Shown here piece after piece: positions 34,901-41,921 of a DNA stretch of 42,016 nucleotides. The DNA comes from Plebeiibacterium marinum (lineage in GTDB: Bacteria; Bacteroidota; Bacteroidia; Bacteroidales; Marinilabiliaceae), in NCBI RefSeq assembly GCF_026013615.1, contig NZ_JAPDPI010000048.1, forward strand, positions 1-42,016, in the 5' to 3' direction. Under the pieces are notes generated by a model. That model did no database searches. It saw only the letters and a list, made by a program, of their open reading frames with translations, and was not told the DNA's origin. How positions within the stretch are numbered: the stretch's first letter is position 1; every line of letters begins with the position of its first letter. Made by a program: the position numbers and the translations under genes.

Positions 34901-35272
34901 TGAAGTAAGTATAATTTGGTTCTTAATCATTTTATACTCAATTTTTTCTTCATCCAAAAGTATATCAAGAATTTCACTGACTTTTTTTTCCTCAAAATCC
35001 ACACTCACATATTGACTTACATCAATTTTAGTATCGTTGTACATAAACGTGTATTCTGTCCGCTGTTCAATCTCATAAAGCACATCTTTAAGTGTTGTAT
35101 TGCTCAACTTCAGCGTCAACACTGTATCCTGAGAATAAACAGTTGCAGATACCTGTAAAAACGTAAACAGTAACAAAAACGTAGATAGTTTCATAATTCT
35201 CCAGCATCTTAACCAGGCACCCCGGGCCTGATTGATGTTAAACATCAACTTTTTTTTCATAAATTTGTACAT
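31913..35272 (-). CDS. susC: SusC/RagA TonB-linked outer-membrane transporter with STN domain
   Basis: The 1119-residue protein has a long SusC-type leader (signal core about 28-45), then an STN signalling domain (about 58-122), a carboxypeptidase-like regulatory domain (about 138-208), the EEVVAVGYG linker (216-224), a plug (about 228-345, with IRGLGTINNNNPLLVIDGIP and GSRGANGVVIITTKKGK) and the beta-barrel. It imports oligosaccharides with TonB energy. The STN domain links transport to the FecR anti-sigma factor encoded upstream. Starts at 35272 or 35260 are both ATG; the shorter form (MKKKLMFN) is equally typical. There is no TAnnTTTG promoter in the 128-bp leader on this strand, consistent with ECF sigma control. 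Confidence 0.95.
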   Translation of the reverse strand: MYKFMKKKLMFNINQARGAWLRCWRIMKLSTFLLLFTFLQVSATVYSQDTVLTLKLSNTTLKDVLYEIEQRTEYTFMYNDTKIDVSQYVSVDFEEKKVSEILDILLDEEKIEYKMIKNQIILTSLVDQEVGSLQIERDISGTVVDPSGVPMPGVSVLIKGTSTGTITNMDGKFYLAGVVAQDILVFSFIGMTNKEIVVGENNVLNITLTEDVIGLEEVVAVGYGMLRKSDLTGAVATIETDELNSLPVPSVGNALQGKATGVQVIDNGTPGSDPTFRIRGLGTINNNNPLLVIDGIPTNDGLNQLNANDIESIQILKDASSTAIYGSRGANGVVIITTKKGKGGKGRVEFNAYYGIQQATNLVDVLNATQFAALHNEMMANAGRTQNPAFADPASLGKGTDWVDELFETAPMQNYSMSYSGGNEKTTYYVSGNIFKQEGIISNTGFDKYTMKFNVESQVLKNLKFGNNITMNHDKKYSGDYSVRNTLLALPTLPVYNSDGSYAGPQERPEWDGDIINPVGKSELVDNTTKGYNLLGSVYAELEIVKGLKLKSLAGLKANFWFSRTWSPKYDWDPTPQELSYLSESSNRNINWNWDNTLTYTKSFDQHDLTVMVGTSAQESEWQGMNGSIQEFASDLTQQLDNGTKQADIGGNSNGWSMMSYMGRINYTFNDKYLVTATVRRDGSSRFGEDSRWGTFPSASLAWRVSEEGFFENVDFVDNLKLRAGYGATGNQEIGLYEYASVLNTNVYVFNDALVSTVVPHKMPNPNLHWESQNMANVGIDATLFNQRFDVTIDGYYKVTEDMLVPMSVPISTGYSDIDVPRVNAGEIINKGFEISVTSHNTTGEFKWDTDVNFSLNRNEVKELNDSIPMTVGSIGLNQNLARLATGHSMNVFYGYVTDGIFQNQAEVDNHAVQVPGNDPYNRTSAGDIRFKDLNSDGIINADDRTYIGNPNPDFIFSMNNRFEYKGFDLNIFLQGVYGNDIYNANRIYNEGMAVAYNQSSETLKRWTGEGTSNTMPRAVFNDPNQNSRPSDRYIEDGSYLRIKNVTLGYNLPKRWFERYHISSARLYVSGTNLYTFSNYKGFDPEVSVSEYNGYQSQGIDNSVYPVTRTISVGANITF
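35260..35267 (+). promoter_or_regulatory. Candidate antisense promoter -7 box opposite the susC start
   Basis: TAAATTTG on the plus strand matches the -7 consensus TAnnTTTG. No good -33 TTTG was found 19 nt upstream. It would start RNA near 35274, reading away from susC on the opposite strand. Confidence 0.35.
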
Positions 35273-35290
35273 CTTAAATTAGTATGATTC

Positions 35291-35333
35291 GTGTTCCAGC
35301 ACGAGTTATTAAGTAAGGAAAGTGTTCCAGCAC
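35291..35333. repeat. 12-bp direct repeat GTGTTCCAGCAC in the susC leader
   Basis: GTGTTCCAGCAC occurs at 35291-35302 and 35322-35333, 31 bp apart (about three helical turns). Each copy is the top of a hairpin. On the susC-coding strand the loop reads CTGGAA. The sites could be paired operators or an ECF-sigma contact (the minus strand contains GGAAC), or RNA structures with a shared loop. Confidence 0.6.
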
Positions 35334-35345
35334 TTTCCTTTTTTT
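35315..35345 (+). terminator. Plus-strand intrinsic terminator in the fecR-susC gap
   Basis: The arms AAGGAAAGTG (35315-35324) and CACTTTCCTT (35331-35340) form a perfect 10-bp stem followed by a T run (35339-35345) on the plus strand. No plus-strand gene ends here, so it would terminate an antisense RNA. On the minus strand the stem is preceded by A residues and not followed by T, so it should not stop fecR-susC read-through efficiently. Confidence 0.6.
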
Positions 35346-35400
35346 ATTCTCTGCAAACAAACTCCATTTTCTGAGATACGTTTGCCTTTAAAATGGTTAT

Positions 35401-36414
35401 TTAATCCAGATTACCATATGTAATAAAAACTTTTTCCTCCTCAATTTTATAGTGAATCGGAGTGGTTATTTGTATCAACTCCAACACCTCGCGGAGACTT
35501 TCTGTTTTTACAGTCATGGTATAACGCTCTTTATATAATAGTTCATCGTCCAGGATAATATTCACATCGTACCATCTTTCCAGTTTTTTAACCACTTCTA
35601 AAAAGGAGCTATTATCGAACCTGAGTTTATTTTCAATCCACGCCATATAATCATCAACCCTAACATTTTCAACTGTCATTTTATTGGTTTTCAGATTAAC
35701 TTTTACCTGCTCACCGGGTTCAATATCTAAGTATTTTCCTGTACGGTTATTTAACACAGATATACTCCCTTCTTTTAAAGTGGCTTCGTTTACAATGTCG
35801 CTATCATAAGCCGAGACATTAAATTGCGTACCCAATACTTTAATATCAAATCGTTTGGTATGAACCACAAATGGGAGTTCCTTGTTTTTAGAAACTTCAA
35901 AATAACCCTCTCCTGTTAAATCAACCTTTCTTGTCTTGCTTCTTTTATCCAGATGATAACTTAGTTCACTCCCGGAGTTTAACCAAACCAGTGTTCCATC
36001 ATCGAGAATCACTTTGCTTTTTTCTCCTTTAGGAGCCACAAACTTCACCATGCGTGAATCAACTGCTAATCTGTCAGAGATAAACAATCCCATAAAAGTG
36101 GTTGCCAATAACAAAGCAATCACTGCAGCAGTTTTCCATAACATATGAATTTTGTTGGAAACCATTTTTACTACAGGAGCTATACTATTGGATTGAATAC
36201 GGGCTTTCAGTTGGTTCCAGTTTGAATCAATATCATACAACCAACCTTTTGCAGTAATATCAGTTAATTGGTATATTTCATTAAGCTCGTCAAACCTCTT
36301 ACAATTTTCCTTTGATTCATTTAGATACGCTTTCAATTGCAGCAAATCTTCCTCACTTGCATCCTTTTCAAAGTAACGAACCAGCAGGGCTTCAAATTTT
36401 TTTTCTCTTTCCAT
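35401..36414 (-). CDS. FecR-family anti-sigma factor
   Basis: The 337-residue inner-membrane regulator has a cytoplasmic sigma-binding region (about 1-90), one membrane helix (about 92-112), a periplasmic FecR domain (about 122-218) and a C-terminal DUF4974/STN-like domain (about 262-332), which is the Bacteroidota form. It holds the neighbouring ECF sigma factor until the STN domain of ligand-loaded SusC contacts the periplasmic part. It lies 77 bp after the sigma gene and 128 bp before susC, so it belongs to the PUL regulatory module. Confidence 0.93.
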   Translation of the reverse strand: MEREKKFEALLVRYFEKDASEEDLLQLKAYLNESKENCKRFDELNEIYQLTDITAKGWLYDIDSNWNQLKARIQSNSIAPVVKMVSNKIHMLWKTAAVIALLLATTFMGLFISDRLAVDSRMVKFVAPKGEKSKVILDDGTLVWLNSGSELSYHLDKRSKTRKVDLTGEGYFEVSKNKELPFVVHTKRFDIKVLGTQFNVSAYDSDIVNEATLKEGSISVLNNRTGKYLDIEPGEQVKVNLKTNKMTVENVRVDDYMAWIENKLRFDNSSFLEVVKKLERWYDVNIILDDELLYKERYTMTVKTESLREVLELIQITTPIHYKIEEEKVFITYGNLD

Positions 36415-36491
36415 AATAATACCTTCTGTCAGGTTATACCGGATGAGAAACTTTTACCCCTACAAGAAATCAAAAAAAATGTAAATATTTT

Positions 36492-37055
36492 TTAAATAAT
36501 GGCAAACAACACCACAGAAAGGTAGTCTTTCAGCTCTGTTCGAAACACCTTTAACGCCCTGCTCATCTGGGTTTCAACAGTTTTAACGGAGATATCCAGT
36601 TCTTCGGCAATTTCTTTGTATTTTTTTCCTTCTTGCCTGCTTAATAAAAATATTTTCCGGCATTTCTCCGGAAGGGATTCAATAATTTCACCCAATTTAG
36701 CCTCAAGCTCTTTAGCCAGCATCGAATCCTGAACATCAAAATAATCGCCTTGTGAATAGGCATACTTCAACACCTCCTTATATTTATTTTTTACCTTGGA
36801 ATGCTCAAGAATATGAATGCTTTTGTTTTTAGCAGATTGAAATAAAAAAGAAAGTATCGACTTGTCTGCATCCAAATGCTCCCTTTTTTCCCATATTGTG
36901 TAAAAAACATCCTGAACAACTTCTTGCGTGACTTCATAGTCGTGCAAATACTTGTTTGCAAAAGCACACAAACGCCTAAAATACTTACGATAAAGCAACT
37001 CAAAGGCCTGTTCATCTCCTTCTTTTAGTCTTAATACGAGATTTTTTTCTGTCAT
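36492..37055 (-). CDS. ECF RNA polymerase sigma-70 factor
   Basis: The 187-residue extracytoplasmic-function sigma factor has region 2 at about 16-85 (LYRKYFRRLCAFANKYL, then QEVVQDVFYTIWEKRE, the -10-reading part). Region 4 is at about 120-172, with the helix-turn-helix YKEIAEELDISVKTVETQMS. It is of the Bacteroidota PUL-linked type paired with FecR/DUF4974. It is expected to transcribe susC and downstream genes when dextran-type ligands are sensed. It is the first gene of the minus-strand PUL series and has its own promoter-like box. Confidence 0.94.
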   Translation of the reverse strand: MTEKNLVLRLKEGDEQAFELLYRKYFRRLCAFANKYLHDYEVTQEVVQDVFYTIWEKREHLDADKSILSFLFQSAKNKSIHILEHSKVKNKYKEVLKYAYSQGDYFDVQDSMLAKELEAKLGEIIESLPEKCRKIFLLSRQEGKKYKEIAEELDISVKTVETQMSRALKVFRTELKDYLSVVLFAII

Positions 37056-37071
37056 TTAGATTTTTTGTTAA

Positions 37072-37079
37072 CAAAACTA
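37072..37079 (-). promoter_or_regulatory. Candidate -7 box for the ECF sigma gene
   Basis: On the minus strand 37079-37072 reads TAGTTTTG, matching TAnnTTTG at all fixed positions. It is 17 bp upstream of the sigma start, giving a very short leader. No exact -33 element is at 19 nt. It borders the guaB terminator. Confidence 0.4.
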
Positions 37080-37100
37080 AAATCGAAAATAGTAAAATTT

Positions 37101-37138
37101 AACAAAAAAGAGGGAATCCGTTTTTGGATTCCCTCTTT
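37101..37138 (-). terminator. Intrinsic terminator of the IMP dehydrogenase gene
   Basis: The 13-bp perfect stem (arms 37107-37119 and 37126-37138, 6-nt loop) is followed on the minus strand by a run of T residues (complement of 37104-37109). It lies 26 bp past the guaB stop and separates guaB from the ECF sigma unit. Confidence 0.88.
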
Positions 37139-37163
37139 ATATAAAATTTAATATATCCCTGTA

Positions 37164-38660
37164 TTAATTACTGGTATCCTTCACTATTACATCATGGGCA
37201 CCGCCCTCAATAATACTTGTTGAAGACACTAAAGTAATTTTAGCCTCTGTTTGCAGCTCATCCAACGAGGCAACACCACAACTACACATGGTAGCTTTAA
37301 TCTTACCTATAGTTTGATCTAAGTTATCTTTTAATTTTCCGGCATAAGGCACATAGCTATCCACTCCTTCTTCAAACTTAAGGTTGCTGTTACCTCCCAT
37401 ATCATAACGCTGCCAGTTTCTTGCCCTATTGGACCCTTCACCCCAATATTCTTTTACGTAATTTCCGTTTACAATAAGCTTACGTGTCGGACTTTCATCA
37501 AATCGGGCAAAATACCTACCCATCATTAAAAAGTCAGCCCCCATAGCAAGTGCAAGCGTCATATGGTAATCCTGTACAATACCCCCGTCAGAACAGATAG
37601 GCACATAAATACCTGTTTCCTCAAAATACTCATCTCTGGCCTCTGCCACATCAATTAAAGCAGTTGCCTGACCTCTACCAATACCCTTCTGTTCCCTGGT
37701 AATACATATGGATCCTCCACCAACTCCAACTTTAATAAAATCAGCTCCCGCATCAGCCAAATACCTGAAACCTTCTTTGTCCACAACATTTCCGGCTCCT
37801 ACCAACACTTCGTTTCCATATTTTTCCCTTACATAACGAATCGTTTCCATTTGCCATTCCGAAAAACCATCTGATGAGTCGATACACAAGGCATCTACGC
37901 CAGCTTCAACTAAAGCAGGCACCCTTTCTTCATAATCACGGGTGTTGATTCCGGCACCTACCACAAGGCTCTTTTTGTCATCCAACAGTTCATTAGGATT
38001 CTTTTTGTGGCTATCATAATCCTTGCGGAACACAAAATATTTCAAGTTCTGGTTTTCATCCACAATGGGCAATGTATTTAATTTGTGCTCCCAAATAATA
38101 TCATTTGCCTCACCTAATGTAGTACCATCCTTTGCAGTAATTACCTTTTCTGCAGGGGTCATAAAATCTTTCACTTTTTTATCATGGCTATCCCTGCTTG
38201 GCCTGTAATCACGACTTGTTACAATTCCCAACAACTTGCCCGATGCAGTACCATCATGAGTTACACCCACTGTTGAAAAACCAGTTGTAGCTTTTAATGC
38301 CAAAACATCGGCCAGGGTATGCTCAGGGGTAATATTGGCCCTACTCTCAACAAAACCTGCTTTGTGCCTTTTTACTGCCTGAACCATTTTGGCTTGATCC
38401 TCAATAGACTGAGAACCAAAAATAAACGACAGTCCACCTTCTTTTGCCAAAGCTATTGCCAAACCACTATCAGATACCGATTGCATAATCGCTGAAACAA
38501 AAGGTGTATTCAAAGAAATCTTTGGTTCTTCCCCCTTTTTATATCTAACCAACGGTGTTTTTAAATCAACTTTGTCAGGGGTATGCTCTTTGGTAGTTAA
38601 CCCCGGAATAATAAGGTATTCATTGAAAGTCCTTGATACTTCGTTTATTATCTTCGCCAT
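37164..38660 (-). CDS. guaB: IMP dehydrogenase, Tritrichomonas foetus-like type
   Basis: The 498-residue enzyme starts at ATG 38660 (an upstream TTG is rejected). It oxidises IMP to XMP with NAD+, the committed step of guanine nucleotide synthesis. The TIM barrel is interrupted by a CBS pair (about 100-220). The catalytic Cys319 lies in [18 protein letters not shown], and the mobile-flap pair Arg418/Tyr419 in NWQRYD. These positions and the surrounding sequence are, from memory, the same as in the protozoan T. foetus enzyme, unlike the usual bacterial GPGSICTTR form. Lys310 and Glu431, linked to mycophenolic acid resistance in T. foetus, are also present. It is monocistronic with its own promoter box and terminator. 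Confidence 0.95.
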   Translation of the reverse strand: MAKIINEVSRTFNEYLIIPGLTTKEHTPDKVDLKTPLVRYKKGEEPKISLNTPFVSAIMQSVSDSGLAIALAKEGGLSFIFGSQSIEDQAKMVQAVKRHKAGFVESRANITPEHTLADVLALKATTGFSTVGVTHDGTASGKLLGIVTSRDYRPSRDSHDKKVKDFMTPAEKVITAKDGTTLGEANDIIWEHKLNTLPIVDENQNLKYFVFRKDYDSHKKNPNELLDDKKSLVVGAGINTRDYEERVPALVEAGVDALCIDSSDGFSEWQMETIRYVREKYGNEVLVGAGNVVDKEGFRYLADAGADFIKVGVGGGSICITREQKGIGRGQATALIDVAEARDEYFEETGIYVPICSDGGIVQDYHMTLALAMGADFLMMGRYFARFDESPTRKLIVNGNYVKEYWGEGSNRARNWQRYDMGGNSNLKFEEGVDSYVPYAGKLKDNLDQTIGKIKATMCSCGVASLDELQTEAKITLVSSTSIIEGGAHDVIVKDTSN

Positions 38661-38684
38661 GATTCTTTTATTTAAAAAATTGCG

Positions 38685-38692
38685 CAAATGTA
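38685..38692 (-). promoter_or_regulatory. Candidate guaB -7 box
   Basis: The minus strand reads TACATTTG at 38692-38685, an exact TAnnTTTG match, 24 bp upstream of the ATG at 38660. It overlaps the rejected TTG start, which supports the downstream ATG. The -33 element is not at ideal spacing. Confidence 0.45.
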
Positions 38693-38878
38693 CAAAAAAT
38701 ATCTACGATAAATCACAAATAAAAAACTAAATATTTTATGATTTTTGACAGTATAATATTAGCAAACAACTTACACATTTTTTATGAATTCAATTTTACA
38801 TTCAAGTTAATTCGTTTGAATAAGGATGTCAACACCACAAGGGTTCTACACTTTAACCTGTGCAGCGATTAAATTTAT

Positions 38879-38886
38879 TAACTTTG
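38879..38886 (+). promoter_or_regulatory. Candidate promoter -7 box for the pseudouridine synthase
   Basis: TAACTTTG matches TAnnTTTG and lies 33 bp before the ATG at 38920. It falls inside the in-frame extension that would start at a GTG at 38860, so it argues for the 38920 start. A CCTG at 38857-38860 is a weak -33. Confidence 0.45.
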
Positions 38887-38919
38887 CCCGGCTTTTTTTT
38901 TTTACAAACAAACACAAGA

Positions 38920-39615
38920 ATGCTGGAAATAATATATCAGGACGAACACATGGTTGTTATTAATAAACCTCACGGATTATTAGTACACCGCAGCCCTATT
39001 GCTTCAGATGCCCGGGAATTTGCCTTACAAATGCTTCGCGACCAGATACAACAAAGTGTTTATCCCATACACCGTATCGACAGAAAAACCTCAGGCATAC
39101 TCGTATTTGCATTAAGCAGCAGCATGGCAGCAAAGCTACAAACCATCCTTGAAAATCCTAAAACACAAAAAACGTACCTGGCCATTGTACGGGGGCACTT
39201 CCCTGACAATATAGAAGTTAACCATCCCCTGACCAACGATAAAGGAAAAACCCAGGATGCATTTACCATATTTAAAACCATCAAAAGATGCGAACTGGAA
39301 ATCCCTTTCGGAAAATTCCCCACTTCAAGATATTCATTAATTGAAGCTTACCCCAAAACCGGAAGAATGCACCAAATCAGAAAGCACTTAAACCACCTTA
39401 GACACCCCATTATTGGAGACAGGCCACATGGATGCAACAAGCAAAACAAGCTATTTAAAGAAAAATGGAATATGATGACCATGATGTTACATGCCAGCAA
39501 ACTGGAATTAAACCATCCTGTTACAGAAACCCCAATGTTATTAAAAGCAGGCCTGTTTGATGAATTTAAAAGGATGCAAAACACATTAAACCTTAACAGC
39601 CATAATACATTATAA
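38920..39615 (+). CDS. truC: RluA-family pseudouridine synthase (TruC-like)
   Basis: The 231-residue RNA-modifying enzyme isomerises uridine to pseudouridine. The catalytic motif HRIDRKTSG is at 51-59 with Asp54. Other family elements are the N-terminal INKPHGLLVH and the substrate-binding segment EAYPKTGRMHQIRKHLNHL. The compact size without an S4 domain, and the GRMHQIRKHL wording, fit TruC, which acts on U65 of tRNAs (the tRNA target is by homology). The ATG at 38920 was chosen over a GTG 60 nt upstream. Monocistronic and divergent from guaB. Confidence 0.88.
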   Translation: MLEIIYQDEHMVVINKPHGLLVHRSPIASDAREFALQMLRDQIQQSVYPIHRIDRKTSGILVFALSSSMAAKLQTILENPKTQKTYLAIVRGHFPDNIEVNHPLTNDKGKTQDAFTIFKTIKRCELEIPFGKFPTSRYSLIEAYPKTGRMHQIRKHLNHLRHPIIGDRPHGCNKQNKLFKEKWNMMTMMLHASKLELNHPVTETPMLLKAGLFDEFKRMQNTLNLNSHNTL

Positions 39616-39754
39616 TACTATTTACCCCCCTTACAGACTGTGTAAAAACTGATAAATTTCTTTTTGAACACTTGAGGATTTCACACTAAGATGATGATAG
39701 TTCTCATATCGCTTTGGTGCAACATGTATTGAGCTTATGTCTCTACAATATGCA

Positions 39755-39934
39755 TTATACGTTCTTAGCCTGACGGCTATACTCCCTTGGAGGCTTTACA
39801 ACAATCCTTTCCCCACAATTACATATGTACACTTCACAACCTGTACATGCAAAACAATTACTGCAGTTTCTTTTTAAATCCTCTTTCGAATATTGCTTTT
39901 TACAACGGGGACATTCAATTGATTTTAAACTCAT
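39755..39934 (-). CDS. Small zinc-ribbon-like Cys-rich protein
   Basis: The 59-residue product from ATG 39934 (an ATG at 39946 is also possible; the far upstream TTG is rejected) contains a C-x2-C knuckle (ECPRCKKQ) and a dense second set, NCSNCFACTGC then CNC. There are eight or more Cys in 35 residues, enough for one or two Zn sites. No other domain is present. Coding is supported by the Cys pattern and by a matching -7 box upstream. The function is unknown; nucleic-acid or protein binding is possible. It is divergent from the chemoreceptor-like gene. Confidence 0.7.
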   Translation of the reverse strand: MSLKSIECPRCKKQYSKEDLKRNCSNCFACTGCEVYICNCGERIVVKPPREYSRQAKNV

Positions 39935-39966
39935 TTGATAATTCATTGTTATACATAACAAAAGTA

Positions 39967-39994
39967 CAAATTTATCGTATTTATCCTATATTTG
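39967..39994. promoter_or_regulatory. Overlapping divergent promoters
   Basis: TAAATTTG on the minus strand (39974-39967) faces the zinc-ribbon gene. TATATTTG on the plus strand (39987-39994) faces the chemoreceptor-like gene. Both match TAnnTTTG and are 12 bp apart, so polymerases would compete. The -33 boxes are not clear for either. Confidence 0.45.
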
Positions 39995-40051
39995 TGCATT
40001 ACGCTACTTAATTAAGTAAATATAAATAAACCAAAATCACACATAAGAACT

Positions 40052-41128
40052 ATGGCTACAAGAAAAAAGAGCATTTTAAAAAGATTATTTAATTATATGA
40101 TGCTGTTTGGAATCACCATGGGCTTCATATTTCCGGTATACGCAAACTTCTTTGTTGAATGGAAAGAAGGACATTTTGTATACTTTTTGATTGGCTGCAT
40201 CATGGCAGGCATTACAGTAGGTATCGTGTCTTTTTTATTTGTCAAAAAAATATTGATTAAGGAGCTTCTTAAAGTATCTTCCGTAGCACAAGAGGTGGCC
40301 AACAAAAACATTGCAGTACAGCTTGAAATAGAAAGCAAAGATGCAGTTGGAGAAATTGCCAGTGGATTTAATGAAATTATTAAATGTTTGAACTCTTTTG
40401 TTTTTGAAATTAAAAAAATTGTTAGCGAGGCCAATAAAATAGGTGGAGATAAGGAGATAAACAACTCTAGCAAATTACACTCCCTTACCCATTCTATTTC
40501 CCAAATCCATTCAAACTCCGACAAAATCTCCGCATTATCCAATGCCATTAAAAACAACATAAACCATATACAGTCAGCCGTTTTTAAATCAGGCAAAAAC
40601 TTACAGCTTATCGATAAAAACGTAGACCGGTTTTCAAACGAAATGAATTCTTTGGTAGGAAGAACGCAAGAGATTGACAACATTATCCAAACCATTAGTA
40701 ATGTTGCTGAACAAACAAATATTTTAGCCTTAAATGCCTCTATTGAAGCCTCCAAAGCCGGCGAATTTGGCAAAAGCTTTACCGTTGTTGCCGGTGAAGT
40801 TCGAAAACTATCCTCAAACATTAGCCAATCAGCTATCCGGATAGCCAAAATCATTTATGCCCTTAACGAAAATATTAACCAGGCAAACCTGATCAACAAA
40901 GACTTAATGGAACAGTTTAAAAACAATATTGAAGATAATATCCGTTTTACCGAAATTGTAAAACAGGTTGATAACTTCTCTGATTCCAGCATTACTGAAA
41001 ACTCAAATTTATTGGGATCAATAGACAACTTAAAAGACATTGTGCTTAACATGAATGATTCTTTCGACTCCTTTTATATCTCTATTTCAAAACTAGACCT
41101 GTCGGCTAAAAACTTTAAAACCAATTAA
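40052..41128 (+). CDS. Minimal methyl-accepting chemotaxis-like protein
   Basis: The 358-residue membrane protein has two close helices (about 14-34 and 41-64) separated by only a handful of residues, so there is almost no periplasmic sensor. A HAMP domain (about 65-117) follows, then a coiled-coil signalling domain. The hairpin tip has the conserved MCP wording [20 protein letters not shown] and [17 protein letters not shown] (about 218-253). Receptors of this kind control CheA/CheW in arrays. No che gene is in the window. The flanking helices are shorter than in E. coli receptors, and methylation sites were not identified. It may sense membrane or cytoplasmic state (inference). Confidence 0.85.
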   Translation: MATRKKSILKRLFNYMMLFGITMGFIFPVYANFFVEWKEGHFVYFLIGCIMAGITVGIVSFLFVKKILIKELLKVSSVAQEVANKNIAVQLEIESKDAVGEIASGFNEIIKCLNSFVFEIKKIVSEANKIGGDKEINNSSKLHSLTHSISQIHSNSDKISALSNAIKNNINHIQSAVFKSGKNLQLIDKNVDRFSNEMNSLVGRTQEIDNIIQTISNVAEQTNILALNASIEASKAGEFGKSFTVVAGEVRKLSSNISQSAIRIAKIIYALNENINQANLINKDLMEQFKNNIEDNIRFTEIVKQVDNFSDSSITENSNLLGSIDNLKDIVLNMNDSFDSFYISISKLDLSAKNFKTN

Positions 41129-41228
41129 CCTATACTAACAGTATTATTACAAAATCTTACTATATTCACCTCAACAAAGAACAAATCGCCCCACTCAAAA
41201 AACAAATAACAGTTTAATCTCTAATAAA

Positions 41229-41858
41229 ATGAATAGAATTATCTTACTCTTTTTCATGACTTTCATATCCTCTTCTATATTTGCCCAGATTGAAGCAACA
41301 ACATCCGAAGGCAAAAAAGTAGTTTTGTACGAAAACGGGACATGGGAGTATGTAACAGAAGCAGTAACGACTACCGAAATTGAAACAATTACCAGCTCCG
41401 ACCTGAGTGCCCGGGGGGAAATGCAGGAAATATATTTTGCCGTCAGCAAACGGCTGGAACGTTTTTTCGGCAGTCCCAAAAATAAAATAAGGGGAAAATC
41501 GCAATGCCAAATTGTGAACGGACAAGCAAAAATCACTTTTCAATGGGAAACCTATTTAGGCGATGGAAACAGGTATTTTGGCTATTTAAAAGAAGGAAAA
41601 ACTTTAAAAATCACACTTAGGGGCGGTAAAGAAATTCCGCTAACGCTTACCGAAAATGTAACTACAGATATCAGGGATAAATATAATGTTACCATATTTT
41701 CTGGCACGGCATTAATTAATGAGGACCAATTAAGCTCTTTATTAAAACTTCCTGCCGAGTCAGTAATTGTTGACTGGAAGAAAAATTCTGAAGAATACAA
41801 AATTGAGGATCAGGGCTTTTTCAGAACAAATTTCACTGAACTCTTAAAAAATCAGTAG
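41229..41858 (+). CDS. Secreted protein of unknown function
   Basis: The 209-residue protein has a signal peptide (about 1-20, ending SIFAQ). The mature start (TSEGKKVVLYENGTWEYV) is a motif often found at the start of Bacteroidota secreted or periplasmic proteins (a DUF3157-like pattern). The rest is a mixed alpha/beta region with a single Cys and no recognised active site. It begins 100 bp after the chemoreceptor-like gene on the same strand. The role is unknown. Confidence 0.75.
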   Translation: MNRIILLFFMTFISSSIFAQIEATTSEGKKVVLYENGTWEYVTEAVTTTEIETITSSDLSARGEMQEIYFAVSKRLERFFGSPKNKIRGKSQCQIVNGQAKITFQWETYLGDGNRYFGYLKEGKTLKITLRGGKEIPLTLTENVTTDIRDKYNVTIFSGTALINEDQLSSLLKLPAESVIVDWKKNSEEYKIEDQGFFRTNFTELLKNQ

Positions 41859-41865
41859 TCAGCCC

Positions 41866-41902
41866 CGGCCTGCAGCAGAAAAACATTTCCTACTGCAGGC
41901 TG
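41866..41902 (+). terminator. Possible terminator hairpin
   Basis: GCCTGCAG (41868-41875) pairs with CTGCAGGC (41893-41900), extendable by two pairs including one G-T, with a 17-nt loop. It lies directly after the secreted-protein stop. The tail is A/T-rich but lacks a T run. Confidence 0.4.
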
Positions 41903-41921
41903 AACACTGTAAATTATTATC

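Larger units (their letters stand above)
35274..35345 (+). ncRNA. Candidate antisense small RNA to the susC leader
   Basis: A plus-strand RNA of about 70 nt is suggested by the -7 box at 35260-35267 and by a terminator at 35315-35345. The terminator has a 10-bp stem with a 6-nt loop and seven T residues on this strand only. The RNA would form two hairpins (35289-35304 and 35315-35340) with the same loop and would be fully complementary to the susC leader. Cis-encoded antisense RNAs against susC leaders are known from Bacteroides PULs (DonS in B. fragilis). Boundaries are inferred. Confidence 0.35.

Noticed and set aside
35232-35257. Plus-strand terminator inside the susC 5' end (8-bp stem and T run)
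   Set aside because: The T run is the complement of Lys codons in the SusC leader peptide, so coding constraint explains it; noted only as context for the antisense RNA.
38860-38919. GTG-start extension of the pseudouridine synthase
   Set aside because: A -7 promoter box (38879-38886) lies inside it, and the family N-terminus starts at the ATG at 38920.
40093-40854. 253-residue minus-strand open frame opposite the chemoreceptor-like gene
   Set aside because: It is antisense to a gene with a clear HAMP and MCP tip; the frame is open because of codon bias in the real gene, with Leu/Ile/Ser-rich nonsense composition.
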